Both the position numbers and the translations under genes were made by a program. A stretch of DNA of 64,000 nt from Moesziomyces globuligerus (lineage: Eukaryota; Basidiomycota; Ustilaginomycetes; Ustilaginales; Ustilaginaceae): positions 1 through 64,000 of the forward strand of contig JARVLF010000022.1 of NCBI GenBank assembly GCA_030849465.1, written 5' to 3'. This document shows, piece after piece, positions 1 through 8,905 of the stretch. The number at the start of each line of letters is the position of its first letter. The first letter of the stretch is position 1. The notes under the pieces were generated by a model, which saw nothing but the letters and a program-made list of their open reading frames with translations, was not told where the DNA came from and made no database searches.

Positions 1-178
1 CCTAACCCTAAACCCTAACCCTAACCCTAACCCTAACCCTAACCCTAACCCTAACCCTAACCCTAACCCTAACCTAACCCTAACCCTAACCCTAACCCTA
101 ACCCTAACCCTAACCCTAACCCTAACCCTAACCCTAACCCTAACCCTAACCCTAACCCTAACCCTAACCCTAACCCTA
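1..178. repeat. Telomere repeat array (CCCTAA)n
   Basis: About 29 copies of CCCTAA read 5' to 3' from base 1, which is the C-rich strand expected at a left chromosome end with TTAGGG telomeres. Two irregular units are visible: an extra A near base 10 and a unit lacking one C near bases 67-76. The array stops at a CTAGG sequence at 176-180 and unique DNA follows, with no degenerate telomere-like transition zone. Confidence 0.98.
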
Positions 179-256
179 GGCCCGGCGGAAAAAAGGGAAC
201 ACACACAAGGCAAAGGGTTAGCGCCACGCCACGAGACCGACCGACAACAACCAAAG

Positions 257-1305
257 TCACTTACCCGTCATGTCGACGTCGCACGGTACGCCGTGCCCGA
301 CGGTGCAGCGCCGGCAGCGCGGCTTGCCGGGCACGCGGACGCACTCCTCGCCCGCCTTGACGCAGGCGAAACAATCGCCCCACGTCCCCTCCCACAGCCC
401 CGGCAGCTCCTCGCCCACGACGTCGGGCGCAACATGCTCCACCGGAGCAGCCTCCGCCCAAAGGGCGGCCGGCGCCACGGCGAGGCCAGCCGCGGCCGAC
501 GCAGCGGGAACGGCGGGCGCAGCGGCGAGAGGGACCTCGGGCTGGGCGGCGGGCGGAGCGGCGGCAGGCGGGGTGCTGGCCGACGGCACCGGCGTCATCG
601 CGACGTCGCCGTCGGCCTCGTCGTCATCATCGTCTATCAAAAAAAACCGACACAACGAGGTCAGCAAAGACCCGACCAAACCAGACAAGTTCCGACCGAC
701 TCACCAACCACGGTGACGGCCACCGGAGAAGCGCGCGCGCCAGCCGACGCGGACGAACGAGCGCCGGCCGACGCAGAGGATGAGGCGCCCCGCGACGCAG
801 GCAGACGGACGCGCGGCTGCACATCCTCGGGCAGCGGCGCGTCCCGCTGGTAGGGCGCGACGCGCGCGGCCGCGGCGCGTCGCGGGCGCGAGGGGCCCGT
901 CGAGGGCGCGACGGGCGTGGGCACCCAGTCGGCCAAGCGGGCAGGGTCGGCCCAATCTACAGACGAAGGAGGAAAGGCAAAGCGAGGGGTCAGCGACGTT
1001 CCGGCAGACACTACGACAGCACGACTTACCCAAGATGTGGCAGTTGATGCCGCCGGGGAAGGGGAAAGGGGAGGGCGAGGCCGCCGGGCGCGTCGCCACC
1101 GTCGTACCTGTCGCCGCCACCACCACCAAAAGCCCGATCGTCAGCCCGACCAACGCCGACGGAGCACCACGACGCAAGAATACTCACCGTCGCCCATCGC
1201 GACATCGCCGTCGCGGTCGTCGTCGTCGCGCTGAGGGCGCGCCGGGCGGGCGGGAGGGTAAAGGCCCGACGCGAAAGGGTAACGAGGGGAGGGGGGAGGC
1301 GACAT
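257..1305 (-). CDS. Subtelomeric protein with Cys6 zinc-cluster-like motif, probably truncated by the telomere
   Basis: I build four exons on the minus strand: 1305-1188, 1107-1030, 956-705 and 633-257 (274 aa). Donors are GTGAGT, GTAAGT and GTGAGT, acceptors are CAG, TAG and TAG, and every intron is phase 1. The start at 1305 has a TATATA element about 50 bp upstream. The protein is Pro/Ala-rich. It has an Asp-rich patch followed by GDVAM in both exon 1 and exon 4. Near the C-terminus six cysteines (237, 240, 247, 256, 259, 267) are spaced C-x2-C-x6-C-x8-C-x2-C-x7-C, which fits the Zn2Cys6 formula but lies at the wrong end for a typical regulator and lacks the usual basic block. The apparent stop (257-259) overlaps a further GTAAGT donor at 264, so the 3' part may be lost. 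Family not recognised. Confidence 0.6.
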
Positions 1306-1349
1306 GGTGAAGGATGGGGAGACGAGAGCCGGGGTGGACGTGCTCGCGG

Positions 1350-1366
1350 TCGTATATATCCCTTTC
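1350..1366 (-). promoter_or_regulatory. TATA-like element of the subtelomeric gene
   Basis: A TATATA sequence lies about 50 bp upstream of the proposed start codon at 1305. It fits a core promoter for a minus-strand transcript running towards the telomere. Seen in sequence only. Confidence 0.4.
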
Positions 1367-2972
1367 CGAGGGAAGTGCGACGGGTGAGTGCATACAAAGC
1401 GTGCGCAGAGCGTGCGCGCCGTACGCGCTCGCACAAAGCTCTCATTGGTGCGCTTGCAGTATCTCGCTCGCGAACAAGGTTGAGATGATGGGAGCGCGGT
1501 GCGCAATAACGGGTGCGCGCAGCTCCGCCGACATGAAGCCGGCGGCTCGCGGAGATTAGCGGGGAGACCCGCGGCGATCAACGGTGTGACACGCGCCTGC
1601 CGCCGCGAGGCGCGACCGTCCGAACCGTGACCGACCGACCCCCGGCCGCCACCAACTGTGGTTGCGACGCCCGACAGCAAACGCTGCCGAGCCGACGTCG
1701 CTCGCGGACAAGCGACTCGGGCGGGGGGGGGTAATGTCAGGACCCCCGGCTCCGTCCGACCCGCAGTACGCGGTCGCGCCCTCCCGGCCGAGAGCGCAAC
1801 GCTCCCGGCGGCGCGACCAGGCGCGACCGACAGACTTCTTCTCACGCTCGCCCGACGGGGGTTGTCTACGGACCCTGTCGCATGTATTACTTCTGTCGCT
1901 CTATAGCAATAGCAGTGCCGTGCCCCGACCACCGCGACGCACCGTCGCGCTGCCTACCAACTCCGTCACTCTCAGCCTCTCCTCCCCGGCCGACCCGACC
2001 GACCGTAGCCGCCTTGCGGTACCCAGACCCTACGGTTCTAACAGCAAGTGTGCCTATCTACATTGTGTATGCCTGTGCCTATGTATGTGTGCGGCAGCGT
2101 GCAGGAGCCTGTCTCCTATTGGAAAAATTGAATTGCCAAGGGGCTACTGAGGGCGGCACGTCGCCAGGATAAAAGTTCCTTTGTCTTGTCAAAAGGATCA
2201 AGGGCAAGTAGCTAATTTGCTATTGGCTTCCCAGTGGAAGATTGGCATGTAGAGCTAAAACTGAGGATATTTCAGCTTAGGTGCAATCCTTACCAGTGAG
2301 GACGCAGCAATGTAGGAGCAGCAGGGGTCAAGGGGAAGGAAATCCCAATGACGGCACAATACTTAGCGGCATTGGCAATGGAGTCTTGAACAGGCAAAGT
2401 GTATGAATCATATGTGAAAATGAGAACTGAATTGATCAAGTAAAAGTGATGGAGATTGCTGAAGACAAGCTCCATATATATGTGGTGCAAGCTTCCCTTT
2501 AACACATAAGGCGTGTGGGCTTGCTATAGCATACCATGTTGCAGAAGTGAAGTGAGAGCTTGTTACCCCAAGTGTTCATGGGTTGCATCTGCCCCAATGG
2601 ATGGACCATCATCCCAACATTGGAGATATGTTACCAACATTGGGTATGAGGGTGTTGGTCCAAGTCTTGTGCATGGCGCAGATTGAGCATTGCGCTGCTG
2701 CAGGCATTGCAGCTTGGTTCCCTTGGGGGGGGGGGGGCGCTAGTTGCCAGTGCCGGCACCGCATCCAAGACTTGAGCTGGAAATTGAGATGTGGCAAGTG
2801 CTTACCAATGCCGGCCATTTCTTGCCGCTAACAAGAGAAAAGACCGTTTTACAACAATTTATTGGCGCTGACTAAAGAAAAAGGCCGTTTTCCAACACCA
2901 AACCCTCTCTAGTGTGTCTCCAGGCTCTCCAAAATCTGCGTACATGGAAAGAAGCGGTGCATCAATTCTGCG
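1367..2972. other. Subtelomeric gene-free stretch
   Basis: No open frame here shows a recognisable domain. Bases up to about 2150 are very GC-rich and have overlapping open frames on both strands that look compositional. From about 2170 to 2950 the base composition becomes more AT-rich than its surroundings, with a run of 13 G at 2725-2737. This second part could be a decayed insertion, but I found no terminal repeats, primer-binding site or coding remnant to support that. Confidence 0.5.
2819..2897. repeat. Imperfect tandem duplication of about 39 bp
   Basis: Bases 2819-2856 and 2859-2897 align end to end with a handful of mismatches. They share a GCGCTgAC/GCCGCTAAC-like head, an AAAGAAAA block and a CCGTTTTmCAACA tail. 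It sits upstream of the ceramide glucosyltransferase gene and no function is evident. Confidence 0.7.
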
Positions 2973-3260
2973 GTGTTACAAGTGAAAAGATCAACACAAG
3001 AACAAGACATGACTGCGCGTAACCGCACGGCCCGCTCGACCCAGCCATTCTTTCTTCCGCACGCCCCTGTCTACTCCGCACCACCAACATCCTCTCCCAA
3101 TCGCGTTCGCGGTTTTCATCATGAGGGGTCCTTGAAGCGAGGACGGGCTTTCATCGGACTACTCCTCGCAAACGGCCGCGATTCCGGAGTCTCTGCGTCG
3201 GCTCTTTTCCCATTCCTCGCCACATTCCCGGGCGCCGCTGGGCACCGCAAATCGACAACG

Positions 3261-5000
3261 ATGGATAGCCGATCGACCGCATCGAAGGAGGAGCCAGCCG
3301 CGGTGGTCTTCATTCTGGCGCTCGTTGCGTTGGCGTGGTACATCATCATATGGAGCATCTGCCTGCTCGGGCTCGGCCTAGCGCGTCAGTTTGCACGCCC
3401 CGAGTCGCCACGATCGCCGCTTTCTCCACCGAGGACGTCCGCCCTTCTCACCAATGACACCGAGTACTCGCGAAGCTTTGAGTCGCTTCAGCGTCGCCAG
3501 CACGAGAACGACCATCAGCACGCCGAATCCGTCCCCGGCGTCTCCATCCTTCGTCCGCTCAGTGGCCTGGACTGCAATCTCTACTCCAACCTCGCCTCGT
3601 CCTTCACGCAGGACTATCCGAAATCGCGGTTCGAGATCATCCTGTCGATCCGCGACACATCGACACCGGAAGCTGCAAAGGTTCTCAACGTCGCGCGCAT
3701 GGTCATGGCTGCCCATCCACAGGTCGATGCGCGCATCATTGTCGGCGACCATTTTGCCGGCGTCAATCCCAAGATCAACAATCTGGTCCGCTCCTACGCC
3801 GCTTCGAAATTCGACATTGTGTGGGTGGTAGACAGCCAAGTTTGGTCTCCAGCAGGAGCGCTTGCTCGTGCTGTAGACGACCTTTCGGCTGAGGCTTCTA
3901 CGCGACCTCGCCCATCGCCGGCATGGTTGCCTCGCAAGCCCCACGGACAACGTGTCGGGCTCGTTCATCACGTTCCCTTTGCAGTGCTTCCGAGCACCTC
4001 GTGGGGCTCCAAGATCGAGAGGGTCTTCCTCTGCACCACGCATGCGAAAATGTATCTCGCTCTCAATGCTCTCACCATTGATTCCTGCGTCATGGGAAAG
4101 AGCAACATGTACCGCAAATCCGACCTGGCCTGCGTGCCGGACTCCTTCTTCAAGGTTTCCCAGCATGGCAGTCAGGGTGAGGACGGCGCGATTGGCAGCT
4201 TTGCCTTCTCGCATCAATCCGATACCTCTTCGCATGCGACCCAACCTAGATCTGCGCCATCGACGCCAGACCAGGCCTGGGATGCGTCTCGGGGGGAGAA
4301 CCACATGCCCAGCGAACAGCTCAAGACCCTCTCCCGCCCGCTCGCGCGCTTCTCGATCTATCTTGCCGAGGACAACATGCTGGCTCAGTCGCTGTGGGAC
4401 CCTCCCCTCGACCTCTCGCACACCCTCTCTTCTTGCGACTTAGCCTATACATCGGTGGGAGACATCCGCTCCCTTGCCGACTACACCCGCCGCCGCATGC
4501 GCTGGATCCGCGTGCGCAAGTACATGGTCCTGGCGCCCACTTTGCTCGAACCTCTCACCGAATCGATTCTCTCGGGCCTGGTAGGTTGGTTCGCGATCTC
4601 CTCGCTGATCCTTCCGGCCTGGACTGGCTCGTTCGGACCTTCGTTGGTTTGGCCTCGAGTGCTGTTCTTTTGCCTCCACTTCGGCGCCTGGTTCATGGTC
4701 GACTACACGGTCTTCCAGCGACTGTCGGTGGCGCACGAATTCCTTGCTTGCAATCCAGGCGTGGACAACGCGGATCGCATGAGCGTAGTCGAATTCGGTG
4801 GTGCTTGGGCACTGCGCGAAGCATTGGCGCTTCCAATCTGGGCTTGGGCCATCTTGGGAAGTACAGTGTCGTGGCGGAACCGAACCTACCGCATTCTCAA
4901 AGGCGGCCGCGCCGCTGTGGTTGCTTCTTCGGCATCGACTGGCAAACCGGATGCGCGGCGAAGAGAGGACCTCGACCCGCTACTACGCACTGACGATTGA
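3261..5000 (+). CDS. Ceramide glucosyltransferase (GT21, glucosylceramide synthase)
   Basis: A 579-aa intronless protein. The enzyme transfers glucose from UDP-glucose to ceramide on Golgi/ER membranes to make glucosylceramide. An N-terminal transmembrane helix (about residues 15-37) is followed by the GT2/GT21 catalytic core: SILRPLSGLDCNLYSNL, then VVDSQVW with Asp191, then AEDN with Asp371, and the RxxRW signature at residues 411-415. Two or three hydrophobic segments follow near the C-terminus, as usual for this family. The frame is open upstream to another ATG at 3009 (84 more residues). I prefer 3261 because the family normally starts just before the first helix. It is convergent with the ARG4 gene, 176 bp away. 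The insert between about residues 310 and 355 is low-complexity and longer than in animal enzymes. Confidence 0.93.
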   Translation: MDSRSTASKEEPAAVVFILALVALAWYIIIWSICLLGLGLARQFARPESPRSPLSPPRTSALLTNDTEYSRSFESLQRRQHENDHQHAESVPGVSILRPLSGLDCNLYSNLASSFTQDYPKSRFEIILSIRDTSTPEAAKVLNVARMVMAAHPQVDARIIVGDHFAGVNPKINNLVRSYAASKFDIVWVVDSQVWSPAGALARAVDDLSAEASTRPRPSPAWLPRKPHGQRVGLVHHVPFAVLPSTSWGSKIERVFLCTTHAKMYLALNALTIDSCVMGKSNMYRKSDLACVPDSFFKVSQHGSQGEDGAIGSFAFSHQSDTSSHATQPRSAPSTPDQAWDASRGENHMPSEQLKTLSRPLARFSIYLAEDNMLAQSLWDPPLDLSHTLSSCDLAYTSVGDIRSLADYTRRRMRWIRVRKYMVLAPTLLEPLTESILSGLVGWFAISSLILPAWTGSFGPSLVWPRVLFFCLHFGAWFMVDYTVFQRLSVAHEFLACNPGVDNADRMSVVEFGGAWALREALALPIWAWAILGSTVSWRNRTYRILKGGRAAVVASSASTGKPDARRREDLDPLLRTDD

Positions 5001-5176
5001 TGATACGAATGATGCACAACACTTACTTATTCAGACGAAGAGCAGTCGCGAAATCAAAGTTATGGGTCGCTAATAGCGGTGCTGGCGGTAACTTCAGGTC
5101 GAACGTATTGATTATAAGCACGGCACATGCACCAAGAGGGAGACTTTGACACGATGCGTCGAGGGGTTTTAGCTGC

Positions 5177-6589
5177 TCAGGCTGTCGCCGAGGCGAGCAT
5201 TTTTTGGAGCGTGTCGCACTGCTCGAGCACGGCGCGCTTGGAAGTACCGCCCTTTGCGTCACGTCGCTCGACGCTCTGCTCGAAGGACCACACCTGCATG
5301 ACGTCGTCTTGGAACTTGTCCGACAAAGATCGGAGATCTTGAAGGGTGAGTTCGGAGAGCAAGCAGCCTTTCTGCTCGGAGAGACGGACGGCACTGCCGG
5401 AGATGTGGTGAGTCTCGCGGAAGGGGATGCCCTTCCTGACGAGGTATTCGGCGAGGTCGGTGGCGAGCATGTCGGGGGTGAGGGCGGCCTTCATCTTTTC
5501 GGGGAAGATGTTGAGGGTGGAGATGACGCCGGTGGCGATCTGGAGACCGTCCTTGGTGGTGTCTACGGCGTCAAAGAGGGGCTCCTTGTCCTCCTGGAGG
5601 TCCTTGTTGTAGGTGGAGGGGATGCCCTTGAGCGACATCATGAAGCCGGACATCTGACCAAAGATGCGGCCAGCCTTTCCGCGGAGGAGTTCGAGGCTGT
5701 CCGGGTTCTTCTTCTGAGGCATGATGGAGGAGCCGGTGCTGTAGGCGTCGCTGAGCTGCATGAAGCCGAATTCCGAGGTGGAGTAGATGATAAAGTCTTC
5801 GGCCATCTTGCTGAGGTGGACTGCGGTCAAGCTGGCCCACATGAGGTATTCGACGACAAAGTCGCGATCCGAGACGCTGTTCATCGAGTTGGGGCCTACG
5901 GTCTGGAAGCCGAGGTCGGCGGCGATGGCGTCTCGGTCGAGGCCGGCGAAGGGATTGCCGGCGAGGGGGCCAGAGCCGAGGGGAAGGACGGAGATGCGAG
6001 GCATGAGGTCGCGGAGCCTGGCGAGATCGGAGGCAAAGTAGGTAGCGTGGGAGAGGAGGAGGTGAGACCAGCGGATGGGCTGAGCACGCTGGAGGTGGGT
6101 GTAGCCGGGCATGAGGGCGTCGACTTCCTCGCGTGCGCGAGCGATCATGACCTGGATGAGGTCGGAGAGGTAGCCTTCGATGGCGCTGACTTCGTCGATG
6201 AGCCAGAGACGCATGTCGGTGGCGACCTGATCGTTCCTGGAGCGGCCTGTGTGGAGCTTGCCGCCGACGCTGCCGATGAGCTCGGTGAGGCGGCGCTCGT
6301 TTGCGGTGTGGATGTCTTCGTCGTCGGGATGAATCTTGAAGGTGCCGTCCTTCCACTCCTGGCCGACCTTTTCGAGACCGGCTACGATCTCGTCGCGTTC
6401 CTGCTCGTTGAGGACGCCGGTCTTTACGAGCGCGCGGGCGTAGGCCTGGGAGCCGCGGATGTCCTGTGCGTGCATGCGCTTGTCGTAGGAGAGCGATTCA
6501 TTGTAGGCGAAGAGGAGGGGGTCGTTCTTGCCGGTGAAGCGGCCGCCCCAAAGCTTGCGCTTGGTGAAGTCGTCCGAAGTAGAAGCCAT
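5177..6589 (-). CDS. ARG4: Argininosuccinate lyase
   Basis: A 470-aa single-exon protein. It cleaves argininosuccinate to arginine and fumarate, the last step of arginine synthesis, in the cytosol. Visible signatures include KLWGGRF at the N-terminus, HTGRSRNDQ, the TPGYTHLQ-type motif with the catalytic His (here [11 protein letters not shown]) and the fumarase/ASL superfamily signature [11 protein letters not shown]. Length matches the family (about 460 aa) and the start at 6589 fits the conserved N-terminus. It diverges from the long SxIP-protein gene across a 2.3-kb gap. Confidence 0.97.
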   Translation of the reverse strand: MASTSDDFTKRKLWGGRFTGKNDPLLFAYNESLSYDKRMHAQDIRGSQAYARALVKTGVLNEQERDEIVAGLEKVGQEWKDGTFKIHPDDEDIHTANERRLTELIGSVGGKLHTGRSRNDQVATDMRLWLIDEVSAIEGYLSDLIQVMIARAREEVDALMPGYTHLQRAQPIRWSHLLLSHATYFASDLARLRDLMPRISVLPLGSGPLAGNPFAGLDRDAIAADLGFQTVGPNSMNSVSDRDFVVEYLMWASLTAVHLSKMAEDFIIYSTSEFGFMQLSDAYSTGSSIMPQKKNPDSLELLRGKAGRIFGQMSGFMMSLKGIPSTYNKDLQEDKEPLFDAVDTTKDGLQIATGVISTLNIFPEKMKAALTPDMLATDLAEYLVRKGIPFRETHHISGSAVRLSEQKGCLLSELTLQDLRSLSDKFQDDVMQVWSFEQSVERRDAKGGTSKRAVLEQCDTLQKMLASATA

Positions 6590-7293
6590 GCTGTCGAGTC
6601 ACTGGGTGCAAGTGATGGACAGAAGATGGTGTTGTTGGAAGAAGACAGAAGAGCCGAGGTGGGAGCCACGCGATTTTTGTCCTTGCGAGGCGAGGGTGAT
6701 GGTGAGGGGGTTGGCCCATGCGGCCATGCGAGGGCGCGGTTGCGACTGGAATTCTTGCTTTTTTTGCGGGACCAGAGATAGGCGGATGACTCGTCGTTAA
6801 TAAAATCCAAGTCAGTGATATGGAGGTAGGTCTAACATCGAACAGATTTTTGGCTCAAGCTTGGCGTCCGATGTCTCACGGGAACTCGCGAGATCGACGT
6901 TCATGCGCAGCTGTCCGGCGTTGAGGCAAAGGCTTGATGTAAGCGTAGACGCGGAAGGGGCTTTGCGAGCGGCAAGGGCGAGGGGCAAGCCAGCGCATAC
7001 AGCGACTGCAATGGCGATTGCCGCTAATTGCTGTGAGCCTAGCGCCGAGCACGGGACGCTGGCGCAAGCGGTCGGCGATGCAGCGCGTGCGCTCGCATGC
7101 ACAGATCTGCGTACGCATCGACTGCGGCGGCGCTTCCGGGCTGACCCTTGTCGGCAAGAAAGGTGGCGTGTGACGCTGCAAGGTGGGCGACTCTGCTTGA
7201 AGCTGCGTGAGAGTCCCAGAATGTAGGCGGTCGTCGAGGAGATCGGGCTGACGCACATCGGAAGCGGCGAATTTTGAGCGTGTCTAGGCTACT

Positions 7294-7321
7294 GTAGCTC
7301 GTAGCTCGTAGCTCGTAGCTC
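7294..7321. repeat. Four tandem copies of GTAGCTC
   Basis: Four perfect 7-bp units in the ARG4 upstream region, followed by GTCGTCG. No function evident. Confidence 0.9.
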
Positions 7322-7453
7322 GTCGTCGATTGAGCAAGAGCGGGAGGTGATGGGAAGTTAGGTCTGATGCCTGCGTCACGCGTGTGCTCGTGCTCCGAGG
7401 CTACGCTACGGATGCGCAAGTCATTCTGTGTCTCGGAGGATGGGGGTGTGGCG

Positions 7454-7492
7454 TGGCTGGCTGGCAGGCTGGCTGGCTGGCTGGCTGGCTGA
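7454..7492. repeat. GGCT tetranucleotide microsatellite
   Basis: About nine GGCT units, interrupted once by GGCA. Intergenic. Confidence 0.9.
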
Positions 7493-8884
7493 GCGTGATC
7501 CGGCATGTTTCAGGGCGTGGCTGAATTCTCAAACAGGCGGGTGGGCTGCAGCTGTTCGTGCAGCTGCGCGACAAGAGAACGAGAAGAAGAAGAAAAGTCG
7601 AAATCGAGGCGCGAGTTCGACGGGTCCAACAGCAGCGAGCGAGCGGTCGGATTGACCGACAGGCTTTTTTCATGCGCTTTGCGTCTTTGGCATGTCGCAG
7701 ATCCCGACCCTCGACCCTTGACCGTATGCACGTCCCGAAGCTGGCGAAGCGTCGTGCTCTTTCGACAGGCTGCTGCGACGGCGTGCGCCCCTTTGCATGG
7801 CCAAGGTTGGGCAAGCTCAGCCATCGCTCATCGCTCATCGCGCAAAGCTCAAAGAGCAAAGAGCAGAGCACCCGTTCGAGGCCTTAGTCTGAGTGCGCCC
7901 GGGCTCGGCTAGCTCCCCCTGCATTTCCAGTCGGATGCCGCGCGTGGCCGTGTGCAAGCTGAGCCGCCCTCGCCCCGCCTGGCCCGCGTCGGGCTCTTTG
8001 CTTTTGCTCGAGGCTGAGGCTGGCTCGGGCGGTGCCGCTGGCGAAGGGGTGGCCGGGGGTGGAAACGGATGCACCGTCGGCAGCAATCAGCAATCAGCAA
8101 TGACCCGGTGCACAAGCGCAACGCCTCGAGGCAAGCTTGAGCGACGTGCCTTGTCTGCAAACGCGCGTGCATATGCGCTGCATTCCATCAGTACTGATGC
8201 TCTTCCACACCTCCGCTCTTGATCATCCTCTCGAGTCGACCCTGCTCGTCCATGCTGTCGGCTCAGCTGCGAATACGTCTCTCCCTCCCCTCGTCCGCTC
8301 CTCCACCACCCTCTCATCCTCTCCTGTTCCCAGCCCTCCCTGCCTACCCCATCAACTCGACTCGATTGTCGCTCCTTTCGCCAAACCTTGGTCGGCTCGC
8401 TCTGGTCAGCTTCAGCCCTCCTCCGATCCCGCCTCCGCCTCTCCCCCACTCCCCTCCCCTTTCGTCGTCTTGTCCTTCCCTCGCCTCTCTCTCGACCTCG
8501 TTGTCTCTTCGTCGCGCTTGCTTCCTTCTCGAATCACCACTCCCACGCTCGCTGCGCACCCTCCTCGTCCACAGACGCTTCGCGCTTACAACCCACCACG
8601 GCTTTGCTTGGTCTGCAGCCTGCATGCTCTTGCCGCTTCATCCCAGCTCGCAACAACATCCATCAAGCCACCGCTAGCTCCATCCATCGTGGGCTATCCG
8701 AACAGCGCATCTTCCGACTCAAGCCCACACAATCCTCTCTTCCCCACGCTCGCCTCGGATATTCAATGACCCCAACGGTCCCCCGACGCTAGCCATTCAG
8801 TCTCGGCAGCGGATCTCGTGCTCCGCCACTCATCCACGTCCCTCGCCCGTCCGCGTCATTCCGGCAGCCTGTCCAACTCTTGAA

Positions 8885-8905
8885 ATGCGCCATGTCGCAT
8901 CCTGA
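8885..8905 (+). other. Short upstream frame overlapping the main start
   Basis: ATG at 8885 reads six codons to a TGA and overlaps the main ATG at 8892 in a different frame. If the mRNA is scanned from the 5' end, this would compete with the main start. Not tested. Confidence 0.4.

Larger units (their letters stand above)
6590..8891. other. Long divergent intergenic region with simple repeats and CT-rich leader
   Basis: A 2.3-kb interval between ARG4 and the next gene. Open frames on both strands overlap each other and show no domain. From about 8210 to 8880 the plus strand is strongly C/T-rich, as is common for fungal promoters and long 5' leaders. Simple repeats lie at 7294-7321 and 7454-7492. 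A CAGCAAT triplet repeat lies near 8080-8100. Confidence 0.6.

Noticed and set aside
2170..2950. Retrotransposon LTR remnant
   Set aside because: No TG...CA ends, paired repeat, primer-binding site or polymerase fragment could be found by eye.
3009..3260. Longer N-terminus for ceramide glucosyltransferase from the ATG at 3009
   Set aside because: The added 84 residues look like leader sequence, and the family normally begins shortly before the first membrane helix; kept as an alternative only.
5204..6781. 525-codon open frame on the plus strand opposite ARG4
   Set aside because: It is an antisense shadow of a clearly conserved gene in GC-rich DNA and has no domain.
6812..7912. Several 100-160 codon frames upstream of ARG4
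   Set aside because: They overlap on both strands, include simple repeats and carry no recognisable motif.
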